Shown piece by piece: positions 14,766 through 22,479 of a DNA stretch of 25,323 nt. A model generated the notes under the pieces. That model did not search any database. It was given only the letters and a program-made list of their open reading frames with translations, and had not been told where the DNA came from. The stretch's first letter is position 1; each line of letters starts with the position of its first letter. Source of the stretch: 13-2-20CM-68-14 sp046723355 (GTDB lineage Bacteria; Actinomycetota; Thermoleophilia; Gaiellales; Gaiellaceae); NCBI GenBank assembly GCA_046723355.1, contig JBKOUJ010000078.1, positions 1 through 25,323 on the forward strand, in the 5' to 3' direction. A program made the translations under genes and the position numbers.

Positions 14766-17700
14766 GTGGACGCTTCATCCGTGATCTGTTCATCCTGCGG
14801 AGCCGAGAATCCGCCGGGCTTCCGCTTCTGCGGGTCCTGCGGCGCAGCACTTCCAGACGGGTCGGCCGAGGTGCGCAAGACGGTGACCGTCGTGTTCTGC
14901 GACCTCGTCGGCTCGACGGCGCTGGGCGAGCGCACCGACCCCGAGGTCCTGCGCGACCTGATGCGCCGCTACCACGCCGAGCTGCGGACGATCCTCGAGC
15001 GCCACGGCGGAACGGTCGAGAAGTTCGTCGGCGATGCCGCCATGGCCGTGTTCGGCTTGCCACAGGTTCACGAGGATGACGCGGTCCGCGCACTGCGCGC
15101 CGCGGTCGAGATCCGCGATGCCCTCGAGCCGCTCGGCCTGGAGGTGCGGATCGGCGTCAACACGGGCGAGGTCGTCGCCGGAACCGGCGAGACGCTGGTG
15201 ACCGGCGACGCGGTCAACGTCGCGGCCCGGCTCGAGCAGACCGCCGGCGCGGGTGAAGTGCTGATCGGCGCGGGGACGGAGCCGCTCGTGCGCGATGCAG
15301 TCCGCACCGAGCCGGTCGAGCCGCTGACGTTGAAGGGCAAGAGCGAGCCCGTGCCCGCGTTCCGGGTTCTCGAGCTGCTCGACCAGGTGCCGGCGTTCAC
15401 GAGGCCGCTCGAGACTCCCTTCGTCGGGCGCGTGGACGAGCTCGCGCAGCTCGACCGTGCGCTGGCGTCCGCAGTCAAGAGACGCACGCCGCAGCTTGCG
15501 ACGGTTGTCGGGCCGCCGGGCATCGGCAAGTCGCGGCTGGCGCGGGAGCTGCTCGCCCACTCCGATGCGCGGATCGTCGTGGGTCGGTGCCTTTCCTACG
15601 GCGAGGGCATCACCTACTGGCCGCTCGCGGAGATCGTCTCGCAGGTCGGGGACGTCCGCGAGGCCCTCGGCGACGCGGCGGACGCCGACCTCGCCGCGCG
15701 GAGGATCCGCGTGGCCCTCGGATCGGCCGACGCGACCGCGGCGCCCGAGGAGATCGCGTGGGGTTTCCGCAAGCTGTTCGAAGCGCTGGCGGCGACGCAG
15801 CCGCTGATCGTCGTCCTGGACGACCTCCACTGGGCGGAGCCGACGCTGCTCGATCTCGTCGAGTATGTCGCCGCGTTCGCGCACGACGTTCCGCTCTTCG
15901 TGCTCTGCACGGCCCGGGAGGAGCTCTTCGAGCGCCGCCCCGGCTGGATAGCACCGAAGCAGAACTCGGTCATAGTGACGCTTGCTCCGCTCCCGGGAGG
16001 CGAGACGGAGACCCTGGTCGCCACGCTCGGCGGCCTGCCCGCCGAGGCCCGCGCGCAGATCGTCGACGTGGCGGAGGGGAATCCGCTCTTCGTGGAGCAG
16101 CTCGTCGCCATGCGGGCGGAGAGCGGCGACGGTGACCTGGAAGTGCCGCCCACGCTGCAGGCGCTGCTCGCGGCCCGGATCGACCGCTTGGCCGAGGAGG
16201 AGCGCGCCGTTGTCGAGTGCGGCTCGGTCGAGGGGCGGTTGTTCCATCGAGGCGCCGTGGCCGAGCTGATCGCGGAGACAGAGCGGGGCCGGGTTGGAGG
16301 TCACTTGCTCAACCTCGTTCGGAAGGAGTTGATCCGCCCGGATAGGGCGACGATGCCCGGCGACGACGGGTACCGCTTCGCTCACATCCTGGTCCGAGAC
16401 GCTGCCTACGAGGCGATTCCGAAGCGCCAACGTGCGGCGCTCCACGAGCAGTACGCCGAGTGGCTAACCGCGCGGCTGGGCGCGGAGGCGCCCGACGAAA
16501 TCGTCGGCTACCACCTCGAGCATGCCTACCGCTACGAGGCCGAGCTGGGCGCGCCCGACCCGGCGCTCGGCGCCCGGGCGGCCGAGAGGCTCACCGCAGC
16601 CGCACGGGCCGCGCGGAACCGACAGGACGCGCACGCAACGCTGAACTTCCTCAACCGGGCGATCGACCTGGCCGCCGACGGCCAGGCCCGTCCCGGACTG
16701 CTCGTGGCGCGCGGGGACGCGCTGGCAATTTCGCGCGATCTCTCCGCCGCCCAGGAATCCTTCGACGAGGCTGCCCGGCTCGCTCGCGCGGCAGGCGACG
16801 AGCACGTCGAGTGGCTCGCCCGGTTGGGGCTGGCGTTCGTCCGAATTCGCCGGGAACCCGAAGGCGCGGCCGAGGCGGCGATCGCCGAGGGGTCGGCGGC
16901 GATCGCCTCGCTCGAGCCCGTCGGCGATCACGAGGCGCTCGCATGGGCGTGGCGCGCCATTGGTGAGGCGCATCTGATTCGCGCCGAGGCGTCCGAGCAG
17001 AAGCAGGCTCTCGAGCGCGGCGCCGACCACGCCCGAGCGGCCGGCGACCTGGCGCTCGAGCTGGAGCTGGTCACGATGACCGGTCCTCCGATCATCTACG
17101 GGGACGTGTCCGTCGAGGACGGCATGCGGTACGCCGAGCAGCTGCTCGAGCGTCGTGACGATCCAGCCTGGAGAGACTTCGCCCTGCACATCCTCGGTCA
17201 CCTCCGGGCCCGACTGGGGAATTTCGCGCAGGGCCGAGCGGATCTGGAGGCGTGGAGGAACCGCTTCCGCGAGCACGGCCAGGAGGCACTGTTCAAGGCC
17301 ACCGCCAGTTGCGTCTGGGACGTGTGCCGTCTTGCGGAAGACTGGGAAGGCGGCGAGCGGGCGCTTCGAGAGGCCTACGACTTGGGAGAGCGGTACGAGG
17401 ACAGGGCCGACCTCTGCACGATCGCGGCCCACCTCGGAGACGCCCTGTACCGACAGGGCCGGATCGACGAGGCCGAGCGCTGCAGCGCAGTCAGCGAGGA
17501 GCTCGGGGCGAGCGATGATCTTTACAACGAGGCGATCTGGCGGGGGGTTCGGGCGAAGGTCTTCGCGGCACGAGGCGACTTCACCGGTGCGGAGTCACTC
17601 GGGCGCGAGGCAGTCGCAATCGCCGATCGAACCGACTACTTCGAGCTGCGGGCGGATGCCCGCCTCGACCTCGCGGAGGCCTTGCGCGCAGCCGGCTCCG

Positions 17701-17807
17701 ACGACGACGCCGCCACGACCGCCCAGGAGGCGCTCGAGATCTACGAGCGGAAGGGCAATCTCGTCGGCGCGCGAAACGCCAGGGCACTGATCGACCTGGC
17801 CAGTTAG
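14766..17807 (+). CDS. Class III adenylate/guanylate cyclase with zinc ribbon, AAA ATPase and TPR-like domains
   Basis: The 1013-residue protein starts with a zinc ribbon (C8, C11, C22, C25). A class III cyclase domain follows (about 38-205) with metal aspartates D46 and D90, substrate-binding K86 and D148, and transition-state N151 and R155. The full set predicts an active cyclase with an adenylate-type pair. Next comes a STAND/AAA-type ATPase with Walker A GPPGIGKS (249-256) and Walker B LIVVLDDLHWAEP (347-359), then a long helical region (about 600-1010) resembling TPRs. Such proteins are signal-responsive regulators; the ligand is unknown and no DNA-binding domain is visible. No membrane segment is seen. 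The start is GTG with no SD, 32 bp after dapD; GTG at 14781 is an alternative. Its stop overlaps that of dapF by 3 bp in TTAG. Confidence 0.92.
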   Translation: MDASSVICSSCGAENPPGFRFCGSCGAALPDGSAEVRKTVTVVFCDLVGSTALGERTDPEVLRDLMRRYHAELRTILERHGGTVEKFVGDAAMAVFGLPQVHEDDAVRALRAAVEIRDALEPLGLEVRIGVNTGEVVAGTGETLVTGDAVNVAARLEQTAGAGEVLIGAGTEPLVRDAVRTEPVEPLTLKGKSEPVPAFRVLELLDQVPAFTRPLETPFVGRVDELAQLDRALASAVKRRTPQLATVVGPPGIGKSRLARELLAHSDARIVVGRCLSYGEGITYWPLAEIVSQVGDVREALGDAADADLAARRIRVALGSADATAAPEEIAWGFRKLFEALAATQPLIVVLDDLHWAEPTLLDLVEYVAAFAHDVPLFVLCTAREELFERRPGWIAPKQNSVIVTLAPLPGGETETLVATLGGLPAEARAQIVDVAEGNPLFVEQLVAMRAESGDGDLEVPPTLQALLAARIDRLAEEERAVVECGSVEGRLFHRGAVAELIAETERGRVGGHLLNLVRKELIRPDRATMPGDDGYRFAHILVRDAAYEAIPKRQRAALHEQYAEWLTARLGAEAPDEIVGYHLEHAYRYEAELGAPDPALGARAAERLTAAARAARNRQDAHATLNFLNRAIDLAADGQARPGLLVARGDALAISRDLSAAQESFDEAARLARAAGDEHVEWLARLGLAFVRIRREPEGAAEAAIAEGSAAIASLEPVGDHEALAWAWRAIGEAHLIRAEASEQKQALERGADHARAAGDLALELELVTMTGPPIIYGDVSVEDGMRYAEQLLERRDDPAWRDFALHILGHLRARLGNFAQGRADLEAWRNRFREHGQEALFKATASCVWDVCRLAEDWEGGERALREAYDLGERYEDRADLCTIAAHLGDALYRQGRIDEAERCSAVSEELGASDDLYNEAIWRGVRAKVFAARGDFTGAESLGREAVAIADRTDYFELRADARLDLAEALRAAGSDDDAATTAQEALEIYERKGNLVGARNARALIDLAS

Positions 17808-18499
17808 CCGAGGCGATCGGCAGGCCCGGTCAGGAAAGCGCGACCGTTTTCGATTCGTACATGCAGAGCACCGCCCGGAAAGCTGACTTCGGTCTGGCCC
17901 TCACCCTGGGTGGCCGCGGCAACCGCGACCGCACTGGTTCCGGAGGATCGCGTCTCCCCCACGCCGCGTTCCCAGACGCGGGCGGTGACCCGGCCGGGGC
18001 CCTCGACGCGCGCGACCTGGACGTTCGTTCCGGCCGGGAAGCGTGGGTGACGCTCGAGCAGCGGCCCGATCCTCCCGATCTCCGCGGGATTGCCGCGCAC
18101 GACCGCGTGCGGGTTCCCGACCGAGACGGGAAGGAACTCGATCCCTTCGACGACCTCCGGCGCCCCTACGTCGACCGGTCCCAACTCCTGCTCGACGAGC
18201 CCGTCGAAGATCCGCGCCTTCGTGACCCGGCCGCCGACACGGATCCGCACCTCGTCCGCGCCTTCGCGCTCGGCCAGCCATCGCGCGGCGATTCTCGTGC
18301 CGTTTCCCGACATCTCCGACCGCGACCCGTCCGGGTTCCAGACCGCGATCTCCGCCTCGGCGCCGTGGACGTCCAGCACTTCGAGGACGCCGTCGGTCTC
18401 GTATGCGGAGGAAAGCTCGCGCGCCCGATCAGGCGTCAGTCGCTCCTCCTCGACGAGCAGGTAGACGTTGCCGTGTGCGGACCACTTCGAAGATGTCAT
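17804..18499 (-). CDS. dapF: DapF-family diaminopimelate epimerase homologue with Ser in place of both catalytic Cys
   Basis: DapF interconverts LL- and meso-DAP with two cysteines acting as acid and base. This 231-residue homologue keeps the substrate-site motifs: GN at 10-11, N55 in WNPDGS, GNPH (128-131), N159 in FPAGTNV and ERGVGET (177-183). However, the first catalytic motif MCGNG reads MSGNG (S64, codon at 18310-18308) and the second, CGTG, reads SGTS (S186, codon at 17944-17942). It is also shorter than the usual 270 or so residues. The ATG at 18499 is needed to include KWSAHGN, so the gene overlaps the end of miaA by 71 nt. It is probably translated in an operon with miaA. It may be a low-activity or altered-activity family member; no other dapF is in the window. 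Confidence 0.85.
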   Translation of the reverse strand: MTSSKWSAHGNVYLLVEEERLTPDRARELSSAYETDGVLEVLDVHGAEAEIAVWNPDGSRSEMSGNGTRIAARWLAEREGADEVRIRVGGRVTKARIFDGLVEQELGPVDVGAPEVVEGIEFLPVSVGNPHAVVRGNPAEIGRIGPLLERHPRFPAGTNVQVARVEGPGRVTARVWERGVGETRSSGTSAVAVAAATQGEGQTEVSFPGGALHVRIENGRAFLTGPADRLG

Positions 18500-19352
18500 C
18501 GGCGACCTCGCCGGGCGGGCGGTCGGCGGCGACGCTAACAAGCCCCGGATGCCGCCGCATCCATTTGCGCTGGTAGGCGGCGTAACGGCGGGTGCGCAGG
18601 TTGAGCGCCTCGATCGCCTGGTCACGTGGAAGGGTGGCGACGTCGTTGAGGCCCATCGCCTTGCGGGCGGTTTCGGAGATCGGTCCGGCTAGGGCGCGCC
18701 GAACCTCGTCCTCGACGCCGGCCGCGAACATCTCCCGGGTGCGCTCCTCGATCCGGCGGACAAGCTCCTCGCGCGGCACGTCGAGGCCGACGACGACGGT
18801 CGGATGGCGGGTGTCGCCGCTCCACAGCCGGCCGGCTTCGGGCTTCAGCGAACGTCCGGCATCGGTCAGCTCGAGCGCTCGAACGACGCGGCGGCGGTCG
18901 TTCGGGTGCACGAACGCGGCGGCGGCAGGATCGCGGTCGGCGAGCAGCGCGTGCGTGCGCTCGCCCCCGACGCTGTCGTAGAGGCGCTGCCAGTGCGCTC
19001 GCCGTCCGGGGGCCGGCGCGGGCGGGAGCTCGAGGGACGAGAGCGCGGCGCGGAGGTACAGGCCCGTCCCTCCGACCACGATCGGCGTCCTCCCGGCCGC
19101 CAGGGTCTCGTCGATCGCCGCGTGCGCGAGCCGCTGGTACTCGGCCACCGACGCCTCGTGGTCAAGGCTCCAGACGCCCACGAGCCGGGTCGGGGTACCG
19201 GGCTGGTTGGTCAGGATCGGCAGGCCCCGGTAGACCTGCATCGAATCCGCTGAGATGAGCTCTGCGGGGAGGCGGGACGCCAGTTCTTCGGCGACCGCAG
19301 TCTTTCCGGACGCCGTCGGCCCGAAGAGCGCGAGGACGAAAGCGCTGCTCAT
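18429..19352 (-). CDS. miaA: tRNA dimethylallyltransferase
   Basis: MiaA transfers a dimethylallyl group to N6 of A37 in tRNAs reading UNN codons; MiaB, encoded upstream on the same strand, then methylthiolates it. The 307-residue protein has the P-loop GPTASGKT (11-18), DSMQVYRG (36-43), GGTGLYLRA (94-102), HPNDRRRVVRALE (149-161) and the C-terminal RTRRYAAYQRKWMRR (253-267). The frame is open upstream to 19550, but family alignment places the start at ATG 19352 just before the first beta strand. The last 23 codons overlap the start of dapF. The C-terminal tail after residue 290 is basic and not conserved. Confidence 0.95.
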   Translation of the reverse strand: MSSAFVLALFGPTASGKTAVAEELASRLPAELISADSMQVYRGLPILTNQPGTPTRLVGVWSLDHEASVAEYQRLAHAAIDETLAAGRTPIVVGGTGLYLRAALSSLELPPAPAPGRRAHWQRLYDSVGGERTHALLADRDPAAAAFVHPNDRRRVVRALELTDAGRSLKPEAGRLWSGDTRHPTVVVGLDVPREELVRRIEERTREMFAAGVEDEVRRALAGPISETARKAMGLNDVATLPRDQAIEALNLRTRRYAAYQRKWMRRHPGLVSVAADRPPGEVADDIFEVVRTRQRLPARRGGATDA

Positions 19353-19401
19353 GCCCCGATTGTGGTGTTTGGCTTCTTGCCGGGCTGCCGATACCCGCTC
19401 T

Positions 19402-20379
19402 GTGAAGCCTCGGCGCTTCAGCAAGCATGACCATTTCTCGGTTCGGCCCCACGAGCTTGCCGGCTTCGTAGCGCTGGGTGCGGTGCTCTCGGCCACAGCG
19501 ATCGTTGGCGTCGCCTGGGCGGCGGGCTTTGGCGCGGTAGCCGAGCGCATGCGCCACGTCGACGCCGTGTGGCTCCCGATCGCGCTCGCCGCGGAAGCAC
19601 TCGCCTACGTCGGCTACGTGCTCGCCTACCGCGAGGTCGCGCGCGTCGAGGACGGGCCGAGCCTTCCCCACGGGCGCGCACTCGCGCTCGTCGCGACGGG
19701 CTTCGGTGTCTTCGTCGCCCGCGGCGGCTTCTCCATCGACCTGCACGCGTTCCGCCAGGAGGTCTCGGATCGCGAGGCCCGCGTGCGAGTGCTCGGTCTC
19801 GGCGCGCTCGAGTACGCGCTGCTCGCCCCCGCGACGTGCATCGTCGCGATCCTGCTGCTGCTCAACCACGTCCAAACGCCCGGAACCGGGGTGACAATGC
19901 CGTGGGCGATCGCGGTGCCCGTGGGCGGCATACTCGCGCTGTCGGCGCTTCGCCTACGCGACCGGCTGCGGGGACACAGCGGCTGGCGCGACCACCTCGC
20001 CCAATGGCTCGACTCGATCCACGTGATCCGGCAGCTCTTCATGAAGCTCGAACACGTCGCGGGGCCGCTCGGCACCGCGGTCTACTGGTTCGGCGACATC
20101 GCCTGTCTCGCCCTCTGCCTGCGTGCCTACGAGGGTCACTTCCCGGCCGTGGCGCCGCTACTCGTCGGCTACGCGACGGGCTACGCGCTGACGCGCCGGA
20201 CGCTCCCGCTCGCGGGAGCCGGCGCCGTCGAGGCGCTGCTTCCGTTCGCGCTTTTGTGGACCGGGACGCCGCTCGCGGCTGCAGTGATGGCCGTGCTCGC
20301 CTACCGGATCGTCAACTTCTGGCTGCCGATCGTCCCGGCCGTGTTCGGGCTCCGTGCTCTACGGGCGGCTGCGGGTTAG
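19402..20379 (+). CDS. Polytopic membrane protein of the YbhN / lysylphosphatidylglycerol-synthase TM family
   Basis: The 325-residue protein has about eight hydrophobic segments (near 20-42, 56-78, 92-108, 133-155, 166-184, 222-240, 249-262, 275-315). The end of the chain (about 266-315) has the family pattern TLPLAGAGAVEALL followed by a long hydrophobic run with Y/R-IVNFWLP. This fits the UPF0104/YbhN-like flippase family, members of which are linked to lipid or glycolipid transport. The substrate is unknown. I chose GTG at 19402 because the hydrophobic core starts soon after; ATG at 19351 in the same frame would add 17 residues and touch the miaA start. GATACC six bases before the GTG is a weak -10. 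It is the only plus-strand gene in this block, and its stop shares TTAG with the phosphatase stop. Confidence 0.75.
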   Translation: MKPRRFSKHDHFSVRPHELAGFVALGAVLSATAIVGVAWAAGFGAVAERMRHVDAVWLPIALAAEALAYVGYVLAYREVARVEDGPSLPHGRALALVATGFGVFVARGGFSIDLHAFRQEVSDREARVRVLGLGALEYALLAPATCIVAILLLLNHVQTPGTGVTMPWAIAVPVGGILALSALRLRDRLRGHSGWRDHLAQWLDSIHVIRQLFMKLEHVAGPLGTAVYWFGDIACLALCLRAYEGHFPAVAPLLVGYATGYALTRRTLPLAGAGAVEALLPFALLWTGTPLAAAVMAVLAYRIVNFWLPIVPAVFGLRALRAAAG

Positions 20380-21134
20380 CGAAGCCGAGTCGCAGCGCGC
20401 GAAAGGTCCTCTTCGCCCAAGCCGCCTGCCTGCAGGAAGCCGGCGACCCCTCCGTAGCGGCGCTCGAGCTCCTCGAGCACGCCGACCATCGCCTCCGCCG
20501 GCGCCGCGAGCATCCGGCGGAGACGCTCCCGTTCGGCCTCCGTCTCGGCGGCCGCCACCCATTGGTCGTGCCGCGGCTGGAGGCGCTCCTCGCTGAGCGC
20601 GTAGTCGGCGGCGATCGCCTCGATCTCGACGCCGGCCAGATCGAGCAGGAACGCGCAGAGCAGCCCCGTTCGGTCCTTGCCGCCGACGCAGTGGACGACG
20701 ACGCCGCCCTCCGCCGCACGGGCGACGGCACGCACCCCTGCGGCCGCATTGTCGCGAAAGTGCTCGAGGAAGATGAGATAGGCGTCGCGGGTCTCGGCCG
20801 CGGCGTCTTCCGCTTCGCCGCGCATCGCTTCGAGCTGCGCGAGGACGGCATCCCATTCGGCCTCGTCCGCCTCCATGAACGGCACGTGGACGACGTCGAG
20901 CGGCAGCTCGCCGGGCGGATCGTCCGCTCGCTCGTGGTCGCCGCGAAGGTCGACGACCGTTAGGACTCCGTAGTCCGCGACGGCCTTCCAGCCTTCCTCG
21001 CTCAGCTGCCGGATGCTGTCGGCCCGGACGACACGGCCGTAACGAGTCTCGCCGCCCTCCCTGATCGGGTGGCCGCCGAGGTCGCGGACGTTCAGGCAGC
21101 CGTCCCAGACGAGGTCGCGCTCGCGCGGCGCCAC
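20376..21134 (-). CDS. Tyrosine/serine phosphatase-like protein (CX5R signature)
   Basis: The 252-residue protein has the protein-tyrosine-phosphatase loop HCVGGKDRTG (148-157), with nucleophile C149 and phosphate-binding R155. It also has an N-terminal NVRDLGG (15-21) and VVDLRGDHER (60-69). These blocks match the MptpB-like Y_phosphatase3 family, some of whose members act on phosphotyrosine, phosphoserine or phosphoinositides. Substrate is unknown here. No signal peptide is visible. The start GTG at 21134 follows the miaB stop by one base (TGA-A-GTG), so translation is coupled to miaB. The frame is open further upstream inside miaB, but those residues lack family similarity. Confidence 0.85.
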   Translation of the reverse strand: MAPRERDLVWDGCLNVRDLGGHPIREGGETRYGRVVRADSIRQLSEEGWKAVADYGVLTVVDLRGDHERADDPPGELPLDVVHVPFMEADEAEWDAVLAQLEAMRGEAEDAAAETRDAYLIFLEHFRDNAAAGVRAVARAAEGGVVVHCVGGKDRTGLLCAFLLDLAGVEIEAIAADYALSEERLQPRHDQWVAAAETEAERERLRRMLAAPAEAMVGVLEELERRYGGVAGFLQAGGLGEEDLSRAATRLR

Positions 21135-21135
21135 T

Positions 21136-22467
21136 TCAGGCCGCGACGGCGGCGGCGGCCGTACCGCGGAGCGTCGTCGAGGTCGCTCCCTCGATCGCGA
21201 CCGCAACGAGCTCGCCGGGCTGAGCCGAGCCTGCGAAGTTGACGGTCGTATTCCGGCGGGTGCGGCCGCGTAGCAAACTGTCGTCCGTCCGGCTCGGGCC
21301 CTCGACCAAAACCTCCTCGACGCGTCCGATCCGCTCCGTGTTGCGCGCCTCCGCAACTCGCTGGACGACCTCGATCAGCCGCTCGATGCGCTCGTGCTTG
21401 ATCTCATCCGGCACCTGGTCTGCCATCTCCGCGGCCTCCGTGCCCCGGCGGGGCGAGAAGACGAACGTGAAGGCGCTGTCGTAGCCGACCTCCTCGACCG
21501 CCGTCACCGTCTGCTCGAAGTCGTCGTCGGTCTCGCCGGGGAAGCCGACGATTAGGTCGGTCCCGAGAGCGAGGTCGGGAATCGCCGCGCGCATCTCCTC
21601 GGCGAGCCGCAGGTAGCGCTCGCGGCTGTAGGTGCGGCGCATGGCCTTGAGGATCCGCGTAGAGCCGGACTGGAGCGGTAGGTGGGCGTGTTCGCAGACC
21701 GATGCGCACTTCGCCATCGCCTCGATCACCGGCCGGCGGAAGTCCTTCGGATGCGGGCTCGTGAACCGGATCCGCTCGATCCCTTCAACGGCATCGCAGG
21801 CCCGCAAAAGCTCGCCGAAGTCGGTCCTGATGTCCGGGAGCAGGTCGCGGCCGTACGAGTTGACGTTCTGGCCGAGCAAGGTGATCTCGCGCACGCCGTC
21901 GCGCGCGAGCCGCTCGACCTCGGCGATGATCTCGCCCGGCCGTCGGCTCTGCTCGCGGCCGCGCACCGACGGGACGATGCAGTAGGCGCACTTCGAGTTG
22001 CAGCCCATCGAGATCTGGACCCACGCCTGGAAGCGGCGCTCGCGGTGCATCGGCAGGTTGCCCGCGAAGCCGCGTTCGTCGAGGCCGAAGCTGCCGCGCT
22101 CGATGCCGAGGCCGCCGGCGCCGACCCAGTCCCCAAGGTGCGCGATCGAACCGGGGCCGAAGGCGACGTCGACGTACGGGTAGAGCTCGAACAGCCGCTC
22201 GCGCTGCGCCTCGGCGTAGCAGCCCCCGACGGCGATTACCTTCTCCGGATCGCGCGCCTTCAATGCCCTGGCCTGCGCGAGGTGCGCCGCGAAGCGCTGG
22301 TCCGGCTTCTCCCGGATCGTGCAGGTGTTGAAGACGATGACGTCGGCTTCGTCCTGCACTCGGGCTTCGCCGAGCCCGAGCTCCTCGAGCATGCCCTTGA
22401 TCCGCTCGGAATCGTGAGCGTTCATCTGGCAGCCGAACGTGGTGACGTGGTACCGCACCGAACCCAA
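21136..22467 (-). CDS. miaB: tRNA-2-methylthio-N6-dimethylallyladenosine synthase
   Basis: MiaB is a radical-SAM methylthiotransferase that adds a methylthio group to C2 of i6A37 in tRNA. The 443-residue protein has the N-terminal UPF0004 domain with cysteines C13, C49 and C83 for one iron-sulfur cluster. The radical-SAM motif CNSKCAYC (C156, C160, C163) holds the second cluster, and a C-terminal TRAM domain follows (about 372-430). TFGCQMN (10-16) and GCYAEAQ (82-88) favour MiaB over RimO or MtaB. The gene lies 12 bp downstream of rny and directly upstream of the phosphatase gene, in one likely operon. Confidence 0.96.
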   Translation of the reverse strand: MGSVRYHVTTFGCQMNAHDSERIKGMLEELGLGEARVQDEADVIVFNTCTIREKPDQRFAAHLAQARALKARDPEKVIAVGGCYAEAQRERLFELYPYVDVAFGPGSIAHLGDWVGAGGLGIERGSFGLDERGFAGNLPMHRERRFQAWVQISMGCNSKCAYCIVPSVRGREQSRRPGEIIAEVERLARDGVREITLLGQNVNSYGRDLLPDIRTDFGELLRACDAVEGIERIRFTSPHPKDFRRPVIEAMAKCASVCEHAHLPLQSGSTRILKAMRRTYSRERYLRLAEEMRAAIPDLALGTDLIVGFPGETDDDFEQTVTAVEEVGYDSAFTFVFSPRRGTEAAEMADQVPDEIKHERIERLIEVVQRVAEARNTERIGRVEEVLVEGPSRTDDSLLRGRTRRNTTVNFAGSAQPGELVAVAIEGATSTTLRGTAAAAVAA

Positions 22468-22479
22468 GGGTAGCGGGGC

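Noticed and set aside
14790..16445. Long minus-strand open frame (551 codons) inside the cyclase gene
   Set aside because: A by-product of high GC content; the plus strand has all cyclase and ATPase motifs.
19255..19401. N-terminal extension of the membrane protein from 19255
   Set aside because: It overlaps the start of miaA on the other strand, has no hydrophobic or family-like sequence and no ribosome binding site.
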